NCBI GenBank assembly: GCA_019308985.1
Contig: JAFDHB010000091.1
Span: forward strand, 1 to 17,278
DNA: 17,278 bases
Direction: 5' to 3'
Origin: Deltaproteobacteria bacterium
GTDB taxonomy: Bacteria; Desulfobacterota; DSM-4660; Desulfatiglandales; HGW-15
The position numbers and the translations under genes were made by a program. Below the pieces are notes generated by a model. It worked only from the letters and a program-made list of their open reading frames with translations. It ran no database searches and was not told the DNA's origin. This document shows, piece after piece, positions 1 to 7,920 of the stretch. Numbering within the stretch: the stretch's first letter is position 1; the number at the start of each line of letters is the position of its first letter.

Positions 1-63
1 GAAATCCGAAAATCGAAACCTGAAACAAATCCGAAATCCGAAGGACCAAATGTTCGAAACATA
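1..63. repeat. Degenerate heptamer array (GAAATCC-type)
   Basis: About nine 7-nt units can be laid out in register from base 1, with GAAATCC or its rotation ATCCGAA recurring and later units degenerating. The array begins at or before the window edge. No reading frame is supported. It belongs to the same class of 7-nt-period intergenic arrays seen at 178, 2818, 3037, 3750 and 7984, although the unit sequence differs. Confidence 0.7.
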
Positions 64-139
64 AAAAATGATCTTAGGGAGGAGATATCCTGTCAAACGA
101 ATGTTTTAGTCCTTAGAATTCATGTCATTTGGTGCTGTC

Positions 140-175
140 GTTCGACTTTGCTCAGGATGGTGAGTTGGTCGAAGC
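140..175. repeat. REP-like imperfect hairpin
   Basis: TTCGAC at 141-146 pairs with GTCGAA at 168-173, and CTCA at 151-154 pairs with TGAG at 161-164, leaving small internal loops. The core TTCGACTTTGCTCAGG resembles a short palindromic repeat that I recall from intergenic DNA of many environmental bacteria, but that likeness is from memory. It lies far downstream of the minus-strand metallophosphoesterase and no function is visible. Confidence 0.5.
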
Positions 176-177
176 AT

Positions 178-219
178 TTCGAATTTGGTGCTTCGATATT
201 CGAATTTCCATCTCTCGAA
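178..219. repeat. Heptamer array (TTCGAAT-type)
   Basis: Six 7-nt units in register. TTCGAAT occurs exactly at 178-184 and 199-205, and TTCGATA at 192-198, with more divergent units between and after. It directly follows the imperfect hairpin at 140-175. Confidence 0.55.
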
Positions 220-237
220 AATAGGGTGCAACGCTTT

Positions 238-282
238 GGCCCCATCTTGGGGCCTTCCTCATACCACCAGTTCTACTGGTGG
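238..282. other. Twin perfect hairpins with identical TCT loops
   Basis: GGCCCCA (238-244) pairs with TGGGGCC (248-254), and CCACCAGT (264-271) pairs with ACTGGTGG (275-282). Both stems are perfect and both loops read TCT. They lie 18 bases beyond the stop codon of the minus-strand metallophosphoesterase. There is no T-tract on either strand, so a standard intrinsic terminator is not supported. A 3'-end RNA-stabilising structure, or the foldback end of an IS200/IS605-like or REP-type element, are the alternatives. Confidence 0.5.
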
Positions 283-299
283 ACGGTGATTACTTCCTG

Positions 300-782
300 T
301 CACTTGATTCGGATGATTCGGCCTTGAATCTGCCTGTCAATGGTCAGGATGCCGATAGTCCGTCTTCCCGGGAAGGGCAGGCCGCTGGAAAAGGCGCCAG
401 GATTGAAAAAGAAGACCCCGTCCCTCCAGTGACAGCTCGGCCAGTGGCTGTGGCCATAAACGACGCAGTCAACGCCCTCCAATTTTCTGGACACCTTCCT
501 GCCCATGCTCATGGGCCAGCCCCAGCCGTGCATGACACCTATCTTGAAATCACCTGCAGCGATGATCTCCTTTGCCGGCAGGATTCGTTTCACCTCGGGG
601 CCGTCGTTGTTGCCCGCCACTGCGACGACCTTTTTGCCCTTGAACGCATCCAGGACGTCCGGGGTGACGAGATCACCCGCGTGGATTATCATGTCCACGT
701 CCAGGAAATATCTCCGGACCGTATCCTCAAGAAGGGGTGTGGGTCGCTTGAGATGGGTATCTGATATCACGCCTATTTTCAT
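300..782 (-). CDS. YfcE/MJ0936-type metallophosphoesterase
   Basis: A 160-residue calcineurin-like phosphoesterase, the usual size for single-domain YfcE/MJ0936 phosphodiesterases. All family motifs are present in order: D8-T-H10 after the first strand, G-D37, G-N58-N-D60, H85 in MHGWG, and G-H111-S-H113. These residues bind the two metals and the phosphate, so the enzyme should be active as a cytoplasmic phosphodiesterase. The natural substrate of this family is not settled and cannot be read from the sequence. The ATG lies 4 bases beyond the stop of the FadH-like gene on the same strand, so the two are almost certainly cotranscribed, with this gene second. An AGGGAT just before the start is a weak ribosome site that overlaps the upstream stop. 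Confidence 0.9.
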   Translation of the reverse strand: MKIGVISDTHLKRPTPLLEDTVRRYFLDVDMIIHAGDLVTPDVLDAFKGKKVVAVAGNNDGPEVKRILPAKEIIAAGDFKIGVMHGWGWPMSMGRKVSRKLEGVDCVVYGHSHWPSCHWRDGVFFFNPGAFSSGLPFPGRRTIGILTIDRQIQGRIIRIK

Positions 783-786
783 ATCC

Positions 787-2799
787 CTAGATGGCCAATC
801 CCGTAAGAAGGCCCTCTCTCAAGGCCTCAAGGGCATTTCTGGGCTCCAGTGCATCTCCGATGACACGTATCTCGGGGACCAACTCCTTGATCTCGGCGGC
901 AAGGTCCTTCTGCGGTTCGGCGCCGGTTGCAATCACTGCCGTATCAGCGGAAAGGAAATCTTCTTTCTCGTCCTTTCCCCTGGTGAACTTTACGCCTCGG
1001 CCGGTGATCTCCGTGGCCCTGGCGCCCGTCAAGATCCTCACCCCGAGACGCCTTAGTTCCGCCATCACGGTCCAGCGGGTGGAGCTCCCTATGTCCGTAC
1101 CCGCCCTTCCCGTCATTTCCAGGACCGTGACCTGTTTGTTTCCCCTATTTAGAAGAGCCTCAATGGTATCCAAGGTTTCAGCCTTGTGGACCAATAGGAA
1201 ATGGGTGACTTCCGCTGGTATGGTGCCCTGGCCCGCAAGGTAGAGGGCGGTCTCAAGGCCCACGGCGTTTCCCCCTATCACCACCACCTTCCTGCCCGTG
1301 AAGGCCTTGCCTGACAAAACATCCCATGCCATGATCACGTTATCTTTGGAAATGCCGGGAATGTCAGGCGCAACGGGGCGGGCACCGGTGGCCAGGATCA
1401 CCAGGTCAGGGCCCATGGAAGAGATGAAGGAGCGATCCGCCTCCTTGCCGGTAAGCACTGCGACCCCCAGGGTCTCCAGGTTGTTTGCGAGATCCGTGAC
1501 CAGGGTGACCATTTCCTTTCTGCCGGGGATGTACCTGTTGAGCAATATGTGCCCACCGAGCCGTTCCCCTTTTTCCACCAGGGTGACCCGGTGTCCCCTC
1601 TCGGCCGCGGTGCAGGCGGCCTTGAGTCCTGCGGGCCCTCCCCCGATGACCAGGACTTTCTTAGGGGCGGCGGCAGGTTTTGACTCGAGCTCGGCCTCAT
1701 GTCCGGCCCTGGGATTCACCAGGCAGGTGACGGGCCTGTACCGGAAGATGTTGTCGAAGCACCCCTGGTTGCAGGCTATGCAGTGGTAGATCAGGTCCTC
1801 TCTACCCTTCTTTGCTTTGTCGGGTAGTTCCGGGTCTGCCAGGAGTGCCCTGGCCATGGCGACCATGTCCGCCTCGCCGTTACGGATGACTTCCTCTGCC
1901 AGGGCCGGATCATTTATCCTGTTACTGGCAATGACCGGGACCGAAACCGCGGACTTGATTCCTTGGGCGAGATAGACGAAGGCCTTCCTGGGTACGAACA
2001 TGGTCAACTGGGGGATCCTGGTCTCATGCCATCCCCCTGTCACGTTGATGAGGTCAACCCCTGCCTTTTCCAGTTCAGAAGCGAAGATCCTGGCCTCCCT
2101 GTTGGTATTGCCCCCTTCCATGAAATCGTTGCCAGCCAGCCTCATGAGGATAGGGTACCGAGGGCCGACGGCGTTCCTGACCTTTTCCACCACCTCGACG
2201 CCGAACCTCATTCGGTTCTCCAGGGAACCGCCGTACCTGTCCTGTCTCAGGTTGGTCAGGGGGGAGAGGAACTGACTGATGAGGTATCCGGCGCTGCCCA
2301 GGATCTCCACCGCGTCGAACCCTGCCTCCTTGGCCCGGAGGGCGGCCTGTGAAAAGGCATCCTGGACCTGGGGAATCTCGTCCAGGTCAAGGGCCCTGGG
2401 TGTCTCCCCGGTCAGCTTGGATCTCACTGCTGAGGCGGAAAAGGGTTTCCTGCCCCCTATCATGGAGGAATGGGCATAGCGTCCGGCCTGGTAGAGCTGG
2501 GCCGCTATCCTGGCTCCGGAGGCCTTTACCGCGCTTGCGAGCCTTTTGAGGCCGGGGATGAACCTGTCGTGGTTGATGGATATCATGCTGGCCATGCCCC
2601 CGTACTGGTCAATGAGGCATCCCCCCACTATCAGCAGGCCGGCTCCGCCCTTTGACCTGGCTGCGTAAAAGTCAACGAGGCGATCCGTAACTTCGCCATC
2701 CGGGGTGTAATTTAGGTGCATGGCGGTCATGACGATGCGGTTCCTGACTTCCATGCCCTTGACTGTTATGGGAGAGAAGAGGTGGGGAAAATGAATCAT
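787..2799 (-). CDS. fadH: FadH-like 2,4-dienoyl-CoA reductase / NADH:flavin oxidoreductase
   Basis: A 670-residue multi-cofactor flavoenzyme, nearly the length of E. coli FadH. Residues 1-370 form an Old Yellow Enzyme TIM barrel for FMN. Y172 (in AGYLISQFL) and H258 (in GGWHETRIP) match the catalytic Tyr and His of FadH. C340, C343, C347 and C359 (spacing C-x2-C-x3-C-x11-C) match its 4Fe-4S cluster. A dinucleotide fold starts at GGGPAG (386-391) for FAD and a second at VVVIGG (505-510) for NAD(P)H. Known relatives reduce 2,4-dienoyl-CoA in beta-oxidation; others act on bile-acid enones or trimethylamine, so the substrate here is inferred. AGGAG lies 8 bases before the ATG. The gene leads an operon with the metallophosphoesterase, and a heptamer array starts about 20 bases upstream of its start codon. 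Confidence 0.88.
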   Translation of the reverse strand: MIHFPHLFSPITVKGMEVRNRIVMTAMHLNYTPDGEVTDRLVDFYAARSKGGAGLLIVGGCLIDQYGGMASMISINHDRFIPGLKRLASAVKASGARIAAQLYQAGRYAHSSMIGGRKPFSASAVRSKLTGETPRALDLDEIPQVQDAFSQAALRAKEAGFDAVEILGSAGYLISQFLSPLTNLRQDRYGGSLENRMRFGVEVVEKVRNAVGPRYPILMRLAGNDFMEGGNTNREARIFASELEKAGVDLINVTGGWHETRIPQLTMFVPRKAFVYLAQGIKSAVSVPVIASNRINDPALAEEVIRNGEADMVAMARALLADPELPDKAKKGREDLIYHCIACNQGCFDNIFRYRPVTCLVNPRAGHEAELESKPAAAPKKVLVIGGGPAGLKAACTAAERGHRVTLVEKGERLGGHILLNRYIPGRKEMVTLVTDLANNLETLGVAVLTGKEADRSFISSMGPDLVILATGARPVAPDIPGISKDNVIMAWDVLSGKAFTGRKVVVIGGNAVGLETALYLAGQGTIPAEVTHFLLVHKAETLDTIEALLNRGNKQVTVLEMTGRAGTDIGSSTRWTVMAELRRLGVRILTGARATEITGRGVKFTRGKDEKEDFLSADTAVIATGAEPQKDLAAEIKELVPEIRVIGDALEPRNALEALREGLLTGLAI

Positions 2800-2817
2800 G
2801 GTGTGTTCTCCTGTGGG

Positions 2818-2852
2818 TCCAAGGTTCAGGGTTCAAGGTTCAAAGTTCAAGT
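2818..2852. repeat. Heptamer array (TTCAAGG-type)
   Basis: Five 7-nt units in perfect register, of which TTCAAGG and its one-base variants are typical. It starts 18 bases upstream of the FadH-like start codon, within the likely promoter or leader of that operon, and ends exactly where the inverted-repeat element at 2853 begins. Confidence 0.75.
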
Positions 2853-3023
2853 TTGATGAACTCGTAAAAAGTCAAAATTGAGATGGCAAAGTAAAAAGCT
2901 TCAAGTAAGTATTCAAGTTGAGCTTGCGAAATCCCGCTTAGCGGGAGCGCGCAAATCTCGTGTGATGAGGCCACAACGAGATGAAGCGCAACGCAGAAAT
3001 TGGACTTTTTACGAAGCCATCAA
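2853..3023. mobile_element. MITE-like palindromic element with 27-bp terminal inverted repeats
   Basis: The first 27 bases (2853-2879) and the reverse complement of the last 27 (2997-3023) match at 22 positions, sharing the core TCGTAAAAAGTC. TTCAAG occurs just outside both ends (2846-2851 and 3026-3031), which fits either a target duplication or insertion into a TTCAAGG heptamer array. An inner hairpin CCCGC-TTA-GCGGG lies at 2933-2945. There is no coding capacity. A near-identical end (26 of 27 bases to the right arm) is found alone at 10786-10812, so this is a dispersed family. A similar palindromic repeat is, from memory, common in Desulfobacterota. Confidence 0.7.
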
Positions 3024-3036
3024 GATTCAAGCAACA

Positions 3037-3127
3037 ACGATGTCATTGGTCTGCGGTCGTCGGTCCGTGGTCATCCGTTATTGGTTATCGATTACTCGTT
3101 TCTCGTCACTCGTCACTTCTGTCTTGT
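3037..3127. repeat. Heptamer array (CATCGGT/CACTCGT-type)
   Basis: Thirteen successive 7-nt units in one register, nearly all ending in GT or T, for example CTGCGGT (3051-3057), CGTCGGT (3058-3064) and CACTCGT (3107-3113). The last unit, GTCTTGT, runs directly into the REP hairpin. The same kind of array joined to the same REP occurs at 7984-8130. Confidence 0.75.
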
Positions 3128-3150
3128 CGCAACAGAATGTTGCTCCTACA
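3126..3150 (-). repeat. REP-like hairpin with GTAG head
   Basis: On the minus strand it reads TGTAGGA, then the perfect palindrome GCAACA-TTC-TGTTGC, then GACA. A GTAG-containing head followed by a palindrome is the hallmark of REP sequences mobilised by RAYT (TnpA-REP) proteins, as in Pseudomonas. It lies 22 bases downstream of the OsmC-like stop codon in the sense of that gene, a usual REP position. No RAYT gene is in the window. Confidence 0.75.
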
Positions 3151-3171
3151 AACTGCTCACTCTCTTTGAGA

Positions 3172-3636
3172 CTACCCTATCTTGTACTTGATATTGAGGT
3201 CAAGGTCTTTACGCAGGGTGTGATACACGGAACAGTACTTGTTGAGGCTGAGATCAATTGCCCTGTCTATCTTCTTGGGCGTAATCCCTTCTCCCTTTAT
3301 GTGAATCATGAGTTTCACGGAGGTGTAATACTGGGGCGGTTCCTGCCTGCGGATACCCTCTGCTTCCACCTCGTAACCGGATACCTCGCACCTCATCTTC
3401 CTCAGTATGTGGACTATGTCGATGGAGATACACCCGGCTATGCTCAGTAGGAGTGTCTCCGTGGGTGAGCAGCCTTCCTCGTAGCGGACGTCGTATTCCA
3501 CCTCGTAGCCCCTCTGGGTCATTCCGATGAAGTAAAGGTCCCTCTGGAGGGTAAGCCTTGCCTTGTTGGCCGGCAAGATCTTTTCCTTGTACCCCTCGAG
3601 TTCCGGTTCCAGATTATCGTTCTTTTCTTGGTTCAT
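3172..3636 (-). CDS. OsmC/Ohr-family peroxiredoxin-like protein
   Basis: A 154-residue protein with the OsmC fold. The conserved pair of redox cysteines is present: C69 in the helix motif SIAGCISIDI and C135 in NKYCSVYHTL. The preceding GCSPTETLLLSIAGC stretch is typical of the family. Members reduce organic hydroperoxides using these cysteines; the exact substrate and reductant here are unknown. Its length and its RGYEVEYDVR region fit the general OsmC group rather than clear Ohr. The ATG is preceded by AAGGAGG at an unusually long spacing of about 13 bases; no better in-frame start is visible. It is transcribed away from the ABC transporter pair, with repeat arrays filling the shared upstream region, and its 3' end abuts a REP block. 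Confidence 0.85.
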   Translation of the reverse strand: MNQEKNDNLEPELEGYKEKILPANKARLTLQRDLYFIGMTQRGYEVEYDVRYEEGCSPTETLLLSIAGCISIDIVHILRKMRCEVSGYEVEAEGIRRQEPPQYYTSVKLMIHIKGEGITPKKIDRAIDLSLNKYCSVYHTLRKDLDLNIKYKIG

Positions 3637-3749
3637 GGATAGATTCAGACCTCCTTGTTTTCCAAGAATCGTTGGTTTTTCACATCTCTTTGTGTTCCGC
3701 GTTAATAGCAGGAATCCCCGCCATGGTCAAGGATGAGACAAGAAGGGAG

Positions 3750-3840
3750 CAGAAAGAAGTAATCAGAAATCAGAAAGCAGAGAGCAGAAAGCAGAAAGCA
3801 GTGAACAGTAGGAAGGAACAAGGGACAAGTCACAACTCGG
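3750..3840. repeat. Heptamer array (CAGAAAG-type)
   Basis: Thirteen 7-nt units in register. CAGAAAG occurs exactly at 3750-3756, 3771-3777, 3785-3791 and 3792-3798; the last units drift to AAGGAAC and AAGGGAC. It occupies the 307-base divergent region between the OsmC-like gene and the first ABC gene, where promoters for both would be expected. The rest of that region, 3637-3749, shows only the OsmC ribosome site and no recognisable gene. Confidence 0.8.
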
Positions 3841-3853
3841 GAGACAACGAAAT

Positions 3854-3922
3854 AGACCAAACAGACCAAACAGACCGAATAGACCGAATAGACCAAACAG
3901 ACCAGACTTTGAATCTTGAATC
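3854..3922. repeat. Nonamer array (AGACCAAAC) joined to TTGAATC heptamers
   Basis: Five exact-register 9-nt units at 3854-3898, AGACCAAAC or AGACCGAAT, followed by a partial unit to 3903 and then TTGAATC twice (3909-3922). It ends 21 bases before the start of the first ABC gene. The same composition in inverted orientation follows the second ABC gene at 7921-7975. Translating it gives a low-complexity Asp-Gln-Thr pattern that is a by-product of the period. Confidence 0.85.
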
Positions 3923-3943
3923 TCCCCTTGAGGCAGTAATCCG

Positions 3944-5773
3944 TTGACAGGCAAAGGGCAGTCGAGTATCAAATTGCCTATGGATACGGACAAAGTTCCC
4001 TTCATATCAGCACTCAGGACTTTCAGCATCCTGAAGGAATACTTTGTCAGGGGCAGGCGGCACCTGGCACTAGGGGTCCTGAGCCTTCTCCTGGTGGACC
4101 TCCTCCAGATGCTCATTCCCCTGGTCATAAAGAAGGCCGTGGATGCCCTTACCCTGGGCACGGCTACAAGGGCGCTGCTGGTAAGACAGGGCATGATCAT
4201 AGTGGTGATCGCGCTCTTCATCGCCATGCTCAGGTACCTCTGGCGCCACCTCCTCTTAGGCCTCTCCAGGAAGGTGGAAGAGGGCCTGCGAAACAAGTTG
4301 TACCGTCACCTCCAGACCCTGCCCCAGTCATTCTACAACAGGACAAAGACGGGTGACATCATGGCGAGGGCCGTCAATGACATCAACGCCATAAGGATGG
4401 CCACGGGCATGGGCCTGGTGGCACTGACGGACGGCTTGGTTATCGGCATCGCCGCGGTGGGCTTCATGCTCTACATCAGCCCCCTTTTGACCCTGATATC
4501 CCTCGTGCCCGCCCCGCTCATCATATTGCTCACGAGACTCCTCACCCGGCGCATGTCAACAGGGCACGAGATGGTGCAGAAGGCCTTTTCAGATCTAACG
4601 GAGAGGGTCAGGGAGGCCTTCTCGGGCATCATGATAGTCAAGGCCTATGCCCGGGAGGGGTGGCAGTACGAGCGGGTGAAGGAGAGGGGGGAGGAGTGCG
4701 TCTCCCGGAACATAGAACTGGCACAGACCATGGCCGTCTTTTTTCCCATGATGGCCGTATTCCCCAATCTGGGCATGGCCATTGTGATCTGGATGGGCGG
4801 ACGCTTGACAATCCTGGGCAGCATCACCACGGGAGACTTCGTGGCCTTCATAAGCTACCTCAACCTCCTGGTATGGCCCATGATGGCCATCGGCTGGGTC
4901 ACTACCCTGATTCAGAGGGGTGCGGCATCAATGAGGAGGATAAACCGGATACTGGATGAAAGGCCGGAGGTCCTTGATCCTCCTTCCAGCCCGGGCAATG
5001 TAAAAATAGAGGGTAAAATAGAAATCAAGGGCCTGAGCTTCAAGTATCCCGGGCAGTCAGTATACGCCCTCAGGGACATAAACCTAAGGATAGAAAGGGG
5101 CGAGACCGTGGCCCTGGTGGGAACAGTGGGCTCCGGCAAGACCACCCTGCTCCAGGTGATTCCCCGTCTCCTGGATGTACCAAGGGGAGCCGTGTTTATC
5201 GACGGCATGGATGTCCGCGGCATCCCCCTGAAGGTCCTCAGGGAGAACATCGGGTTTGTGACCCAGGATGCGATCCTGTTCTCGGACACCATCCGGAACA
5301 ACGTGGTGTTCGGTCGAGAGGGGGTATCAGAGGAGGTGCTCCTGGAGACCCTGGAAGCGGCCCAGGTCCGTGGGGAAGTCATGGCCCTTGAAAAGGGCCT
5401 TGACTCGATCCTGGGAGAGGGGGGCATCACCCTTTCAGGGGGGCAGAGGCAGCGCCTGACAATAGCTCGTGCCCTGATCACGGATCCCCCCATATTGATT
5501 CTGGACGATGCCTTTTCCATGGTGGACACGACCACCGAGGCAAGGATCCTGGAGAAGATTCTTGAAATGCGAAAGGACAGGACAAACCTGGTAGTCTCAC
5601 ACAGGGTTCCTACCATTGAGAGGGCCGACAGGATCCTGGTACTGAAGGACGCCCGACTGGTAGAAGAGGGTGACCATAGGACGCTCCTGGAGAAAGGCAG
5701 GGAATACAGGAGGATCTACCAGAGACAGGTTCTTACCCGGGAACTGGGGATAGAAATGTCCACCCAGGGTTGA
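3944..5773 (+). CDS. ABC exporter half-transporter with degenerate ATP site
   Basis: A 609-residue type IV ABC exporter: a six-helix membrane domain over about residues 40-325, then a nucleotide-binding domain. Walker A is GTVGSGKT (393-400), the signature LSGGQ (497-501), and the H-loop histidine is H553. After Walker B (LILD) the catalytic glutamate is replaced by aspartate, D522. This is the pattern of the degenerate partner in heterodimeric exporters such as TM287/288, BmrCD and LmrCD. The partner gene follows after 18 bases. Such pumps export drugs, lipids or peptides from the cytoplasm or inner leaflet; the substrate is unknown. The start used is a TTG just after an in-frame TGA at 3929; ATG 3980 is an alternative with no clear ribosome site. 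The upstream region is largely repeat array. Confidence 0.9.
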   Translation: MTGKGQSSIKLPMDTDKVPFISALRTFSILKEYFVRGRRHLALGVLSLLLVDLLQMLIPLVIKKAVDALTLGTATRALLVRQGMIIVVIALFIAMLRYLWRHLLLGLSRKVEEGLRNKLYRHLQTLPQSFYNRTKTGDIMARAVNDINAIRMATGMGLVALTDGLVIGIAAVGFMLYISPLLTLISLVPAPLIILLTRLLTRRMSTGHEMVQKAFSDLTERVREAFSGIMIVKAYAREGWQYERVKERGEECVSRNIELAQTMAVFFPMMAVFPNLGMAIVIWMGGRLTILGSITTGDFVAFISYLNLLVWPMMAIGWVTTLIQRGAASMRRINRILDERPEVLDPPSSPGNVKIEGKIEIKGLSFKYPGQSVYALRDINLRIERGETVALVGTVGSGKTTLLQVIPRLLDVPRGAVFIDGMDVRGIPLKVLRENIGFVTQDAILFSDTIRNNVVFGREGVSEEVLLETLEAAQVRGEVMALEKGLDSILGEGGITLSGGQRQRLTIARALITDPPILILDDAFSMVDTTTEARILEKILEMRKDRTNLVVSHRVPTIERADRILVLKDARLVEEGDHRTLLEKGREYRRIYQRQVLTRELGIEMSTQG

Positions 5774-5791
5774 TGGATTGAGGCGAAGGGA

Positions 5792-7918
5792 ATGCGCGGT
5801 GAATATGGATACATGGAAGAGGGTCAGCTCGGCCGGGCGTACAACCTGAGGCTCCTGCGGAGACTCGGAGGGTATGCACTGCCCCACAGGAAGATCATAT
5901 TGATCGCTCTGCTGTTGAGCGTCGTGATCACCCTGGCAGACCTGGTAGTACCCTACCTATCCAAGGTGGCCATAGACAGGTATATCCTGTCCTCCTGGCA
6001 CCGCATTTATCTCAAGAGGACAAGCACTGAGAAGATCGCGACCATCCTGGAAAAGCTGGCCCCGGTCATGACAAGAAGCAAGGATGGTTCCTTCAGCCTG
6101 ATCTCTCAGGTGGAGATAAAGAAGCTGGACCCGGCAGACTTCCACGCGCTCAGGGAAGAGGGTTTGATTTCGGAGGGACGCTACTATCTCCTCAAACAGG
6201 AAGCCCGGGACCTTGGAAGGGAGAAAGATGGCATCTCCCTCTCCGTTCTGGAGATGGAACAGGGCTTCATTGCGATTCCCACGGATGAGTTGAGCAGGCT
6301 CAAACCCCAAGAGATCATCAGGTTAAGGGGAAGGGATCTCCGGGGGGTGGCGGCCGTGGGGCTCCTGCTTTTTTCCATACTCTTGCTCTCCCTGGGTCTG
6401 GGCTACGGGGAATTCTATTTCCTGGAGAGGGCGGGGCAGAATATCATGCAGGATATCCGCCTGGCCTTGTTTCAGAGGATGCAATCCCCGGCAGTCAGCT
6501 TTTTTGATCGCCATCCCGTAGGGCGCCTGGTGACGAGGGTTACCAACGATGTGGAGAACCTCAATGAGATGTTCAAGTCCGTGTTCATCACCGTGTTCAA
6601 GGATGTCTTCATACTCTCTGGGATCCTGGCGATGCTCCTCTACCTCAACTGGCGCCTCGCCCTGGTGTGCTTTGTCCTCATCCCTCCCATATTCGGGCTG
6701 GCCCTGCTTTTCAGCTACCTGGCCAGAGAGGCATTCAGGGAACTCCGTTCAAAGGTGGCAAAGATGAATACCTTTCTCCAGGAACGCATAACAGGCATGC
6801 GGATCATCAAGCTGTTTGCCAGGGAAGATCACCAGATGGACCAATTCAAGGAGATCAACCATGAATACTACCTTGCAGGTATGAAGCAGATCCGGGTATT
6901 CGCCGTTTTCATGCCCTTGATGGAACTGCTTTCTTCCTTTGGGATCGGTCTCCTCGTGTGGTACGGGGGAGGGAAGGTCCTTGATGAGCAGCTCACCCTG
7001 GGTTCTCTTGTGGCCTTCATAAGCTACATCCGCATGTTTTTCAGGCCTATCCAGGATATCTCCGAGAAGTACAACATCATGCAGGCTGCCATGGCCTCCC
7101 TGGAGAGGATATTCGAGTTCATGGACCACGAAGAGGTTATCCCAGATCCTCCCCGGCCCAGGGTTGCTGAACACAACGAAGGGTATATCCATTTTGACAG
7201 GGTGTCCTTTGCCTACCAGGAAGGCAGGCCGGTACTCAAGGAGATCACCTTCGAGGTGAAGCCCGGCGAAGTGGTGGCCATAGTGGGTGCCACCGGCGCG
7301 GGCAAGACCACGGTTGTCAACCTGATAGAGCGCTTCTACGATGGTTACGAGGGCCGGATTTCCCTGGATGGGATCGACATCAGGGAATGGCGGCAGGAGG
7401 AGTTGCACAGGAGGATCGGGCTGGTCATGCAGGACGTATTCATATTCTCCGGGACCGTTATGGAGAATATCTCTCTGGGAGACGAGGGCATCGGCCAAGA
7501 GGATATCTTAAAGGCGGCCCGGGAGGCCAATGCCCTTTCCTTTATTGAGAAACTACCCAAGGGGTTTCAACAGGAGATCGGCGAGCGGGGATCGAACCTT
7601 TCGGCAGGAGAGCGGCAGCTCCTTTCCTTTGCAAGGGCCCTGGCGTGCAACCCGAGGGTCCTGATCCTCGATGAGGCGACATCAAGCGTGGACCCGGAGA
7701 CGGAGAGGCTGATACAAGAAGCCATCGGCAAGATGACAAGGAGGCGCACCACCCTGGTGATAGCCCACCGGCTCTCGACCATCCGCAATGCCGATCGTAT
7801 CATTGTCATGCATCAGGGCCGTATCATAGAAGAAGGGACCCATGAGTCCCTGCTGACCCTGGGGGGGACCTATGCCAGGTTGAGCAAACTCAGAACCACG
7901 TATCCAGGCCTGGGATAG
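5792..7918 (+). CDS. ABC exporter half-transporter with large TM1-TM2 extracytoplasmic insert
   Basis: A 708-residue type IV ABC exporter, about 100 residues longer than its partner. TM1 lies at about 34-56 and TM2 at about 187-206; residues 65-185 between them form a charged, hydrophilic insert that must face the periplasm. The nucleotide-binding domain has Walker A GATGAGKT (499-506), an intact Walker B with glutamate E628 (VLILDEATSSVD) and H659, but an altered signature LSAGE (603-607). Together with D522 of the upstream protein this makes one degenerate and one consensus ATP site, as in known heterodimeric exporters. The gene is 18 bases downstream of its partner. GAGG lies 9 bases before the ATG. 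A repeat array starts 3 bases past the stop codon. Confidence 0.92.
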   Translation: MRGEYGYMEEGQLGRAYNLRLLRRLGGYALPHRKIILIALLLSVVITLADLVVPYLSKVAIDRYILSSWHRIYLKRTSTEKIATILEKLAPVMTRSKDGSFSLISQVEIKKLDPADFHALREEGLISEGRYYLLKQEARDLGREKDGISLSVLEMEQGFIAIPTDELSRLKPQEIIRLRGRDLRGVAAVGLLLFSILLLSLGLGYGEFYFLERAGQNIMQDIRLALFQRMQSPAVSFFDRHPVGRLVTRVTNDVENLNEMFKSVFITVFKDVFILSGILAMLLYLNWRLALVCFVLIPPIFGLALLFSYLAREAFRELRSKVAKMNTFLQERITGMRIIKLFAREDHQMDQFKEINHEYYLAGMKQIRVFAVFMPLMELLSSFGIGLLVWYGGGKVLDEQLTLGSLVAFISYIRMFFRPIQDISEKYNIMQAAMASLERIFEFMDHEEVIPDPPRPRVAEHNEGYIHFDRVSFAYQEGRPVLKEITFEVKPGEVVAIVGATGAGKTTVVNLIERFYDGYEGRISLDGIDIREWRQEELHRRIGLVMQDVFIFSGTVMENISLGDEGIGQEDILKAAREANALSFIEKLPKGFQQEIGERGSNLSAGERQLLSFARALACNPRVLILDEATSSVDPETERLIQEAIGKMTRRRTTLVIAHRLSTIRNADRIIVMHQGRIIEEGTHESLLTLGGTYARLSKLRTTYPGLG

Positions 7919-7920
7919 GA

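Noticed and set aside
279..1056. Plus-strand open frames antisense to the metallophosphoesterase and FadH-like genes
   Set aside because: They contain no recognisable motif, while the minus-strand frames carry complete catalytic motifs of known families.
3558..3947. Open frame with Asp-Gln-Thr / Asp-Arg-Ile repeats
   Set aside because: It is the translation of the 9-nt array and the antisense of the OsmC start; no ribosome site or domain.
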